This document shows positions 63,628-64,000 of a stretch of 64,000 bases of DNA, in pieces. The DNA lies in assembly GCA_016793725.1 (NCBI GenBank), contig JAEUJP010000511.1, positions 1-64,000 on the forward strand, given 5' to 3'. The notes beneath the pieces are model-generated. The model saw only the letters and a list, made by a program, of their open reading frames with translations. It was not told where the DNA came from and did no database searches. This DNA is from Myxococcaceae bacterium (GTDB taxonomy: Bacteria > Myxococcota > Myxococcia > Myxococcales > Myxococcaceae). Position 1 is the first letter of the stretch; every line of letters begins with the position of its first letter. Position numbers and translations under genes: made by a program.

Positions 63628-64000
63628 ATGCCGTTCGTGCTGTTGCTGAGCCTGCTCGCAGCACGTGACGCCCGGCTGGCCGCAGCGATCGATCGCTACG
63701 AGACGGCGAAGTTCACGGCGGCGCGCGACGCGCTGATCGAGCTCGTCGATCGCCCCGAGCTCGAAGAGACCGAGCGCATCGACGCGCGCACCTACCTCGC
63801 GGCCTGCTACCTCGAGCTGAGAGACCGGGGCAGCGCGAAGCTGCAGCTGCGTGAGCTCGCGAGGCGGTTCCCCGGCGCGAGGCCATCGCCGGCGACGTTC
63901 GCTCCCGAGCTGATCTCGCTCGCGAACGAGGTCTGGGCCGAGCTCGAGAAGTGGAGGCCGGCCGAGCCGGCGCCCGCCGCGGCTCGGCCGTTGGTGGTCG
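63628..64000 (+). CDS. Probable periplasmic TPR-like protein (truncated by window)
   Basis: The frame runs from ATG 63628 to the window edge, 124 codons. The N-terminus (MPFVLLLSLLAA) is a signal peptide. The visible mature part is helical and TPR-like (AIDRYETAKFTAARDALIEL, RTYLAACYLELRDRGSAKL, QLRELARRFPGARPSPA) and then becomes Pro/Ala-rich. It resembles the short TPR proteins that follow kinase genes in myxobacteria. The C-terminus is outside the window, so no function can be assigned. Confidence 0.75.
   Translation, partial: MPFVLLLSLLAARDARLAAAIDRYETAKFTAARDALIELVDRPELEETERIDARTYLAACYLELRDRGSAKLQLRELARRFPGARPSPATFAPELISLANEVWAELEKWRPAEPAPAAARPLVV

Overview
The window is about 64 kb of high-GC, densely packed bacterial chromosome. 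Its gene families point to a myxobacterium-like member of Myxococcota (inference): five Ser/Thr protein kinases with C-terminal membrane anchors (a sixth, partial one opens the window), two FHA-domain sigma54 activators, two ECF-type sigma factors with unusual partners, a secreted caspase-like protein, many lipoproteins carrying Gly/Ala/Asp/Val repeats, MopE-like Cys motifs and FG-GAP repeats. Starts are often GTG or TTG, and ATGA/GTGA stop-start overlaps are common. No IS element, phage gene, CRISPR array, rRNA or replication origin is visible. One tRNA-Ala (CGC) is present.

Layout. 1-4.7 kb: end of a kinase gene, a Cx5C membrane protein, a beta-propeller lipoprotein and a CBS protein. 4.8-12.7 kb: a lipoprotein / Cx5C protein / pseudokinase-kinase operon, diverging from an FHA-sigma54 activator, then a methyltransferase and a second FHA-sigma54 activator. 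12.7-17.4 kb: a LysR regulator diverging from purL. 17.5-27.2 kb: a large TPR protein, a glycosyltransferase, an acetyltransferase, a pseudouridine synthase, a degenerate M3-like peptidase, small conserved proteins and a DUF2058 protein. 27.2-35.0 kb: a minus-strand cluster with features of a peptide-modification (RiPP-like) system. It holds a PqqD-like protein, a 1766-residue FG-GAP lipoprotein, a 63-residue peptide with six cysteines near its C-terminus, a signal-peptidase-like protein, an HprK-like kinase and a Cys-rich repeat protein. 35.1-37.0 kb: ctaB and ctaA for heme A. 37.0-37.7 kb: a gene-free stretch holding a perfect 33-bp inverted repeat. 37.7-49.8 kb: a TPR protein, the tRNA, a kinase, a CoA-transferase with a zinc-ribbon protein, a PEGA / MopE-like / 5'-nucleotidase operon, a second pseudouridine synthase and purF. 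50.0-52.9 kb: ECF sigma, zinc-finger anti-sigma and caspase-like operon. 53.1-57.9 kb: GIDE/OB-fold protein, ceramidase-like protein, LysM protein and a Cx5C protein. 57.9-64 kb: a zinc-finger kinase diverging from a sigma factor, a Gly-rich lipoprotein, a further kinase and a truncated gene.

Main themes. (1) The strongest candidate for an undescribed system is the 27.2-35.0 kb cluster. Its likely precursor peptide lies among a PqqD-like protein, an HprK-like kinase and a Ser-His signal-peptidase-like protein, with no recognisable cyclase or radical SAM enzyme. (2) Three kinase genes are each followed directly by a gene of one family, which has a Cx5C motif at residues 71-80 and two C-terminal membrane segments. 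A fourth family member, with a PEGA domain, occurs without a kinase. (3) Two copies of a palindromic element of about 115-135 bp sit exactly between convergent genes. (4) Enzyme folds with lost catalytic residues recur: a pseudokinase fused to a kinase, and an M3-like peptidase lacking all zinc ligands.

Method limits: all functions come from reading motifs by eye. No database search, structure prediction or codon statistics were run. Residue positions are approximate unless stated as counted.
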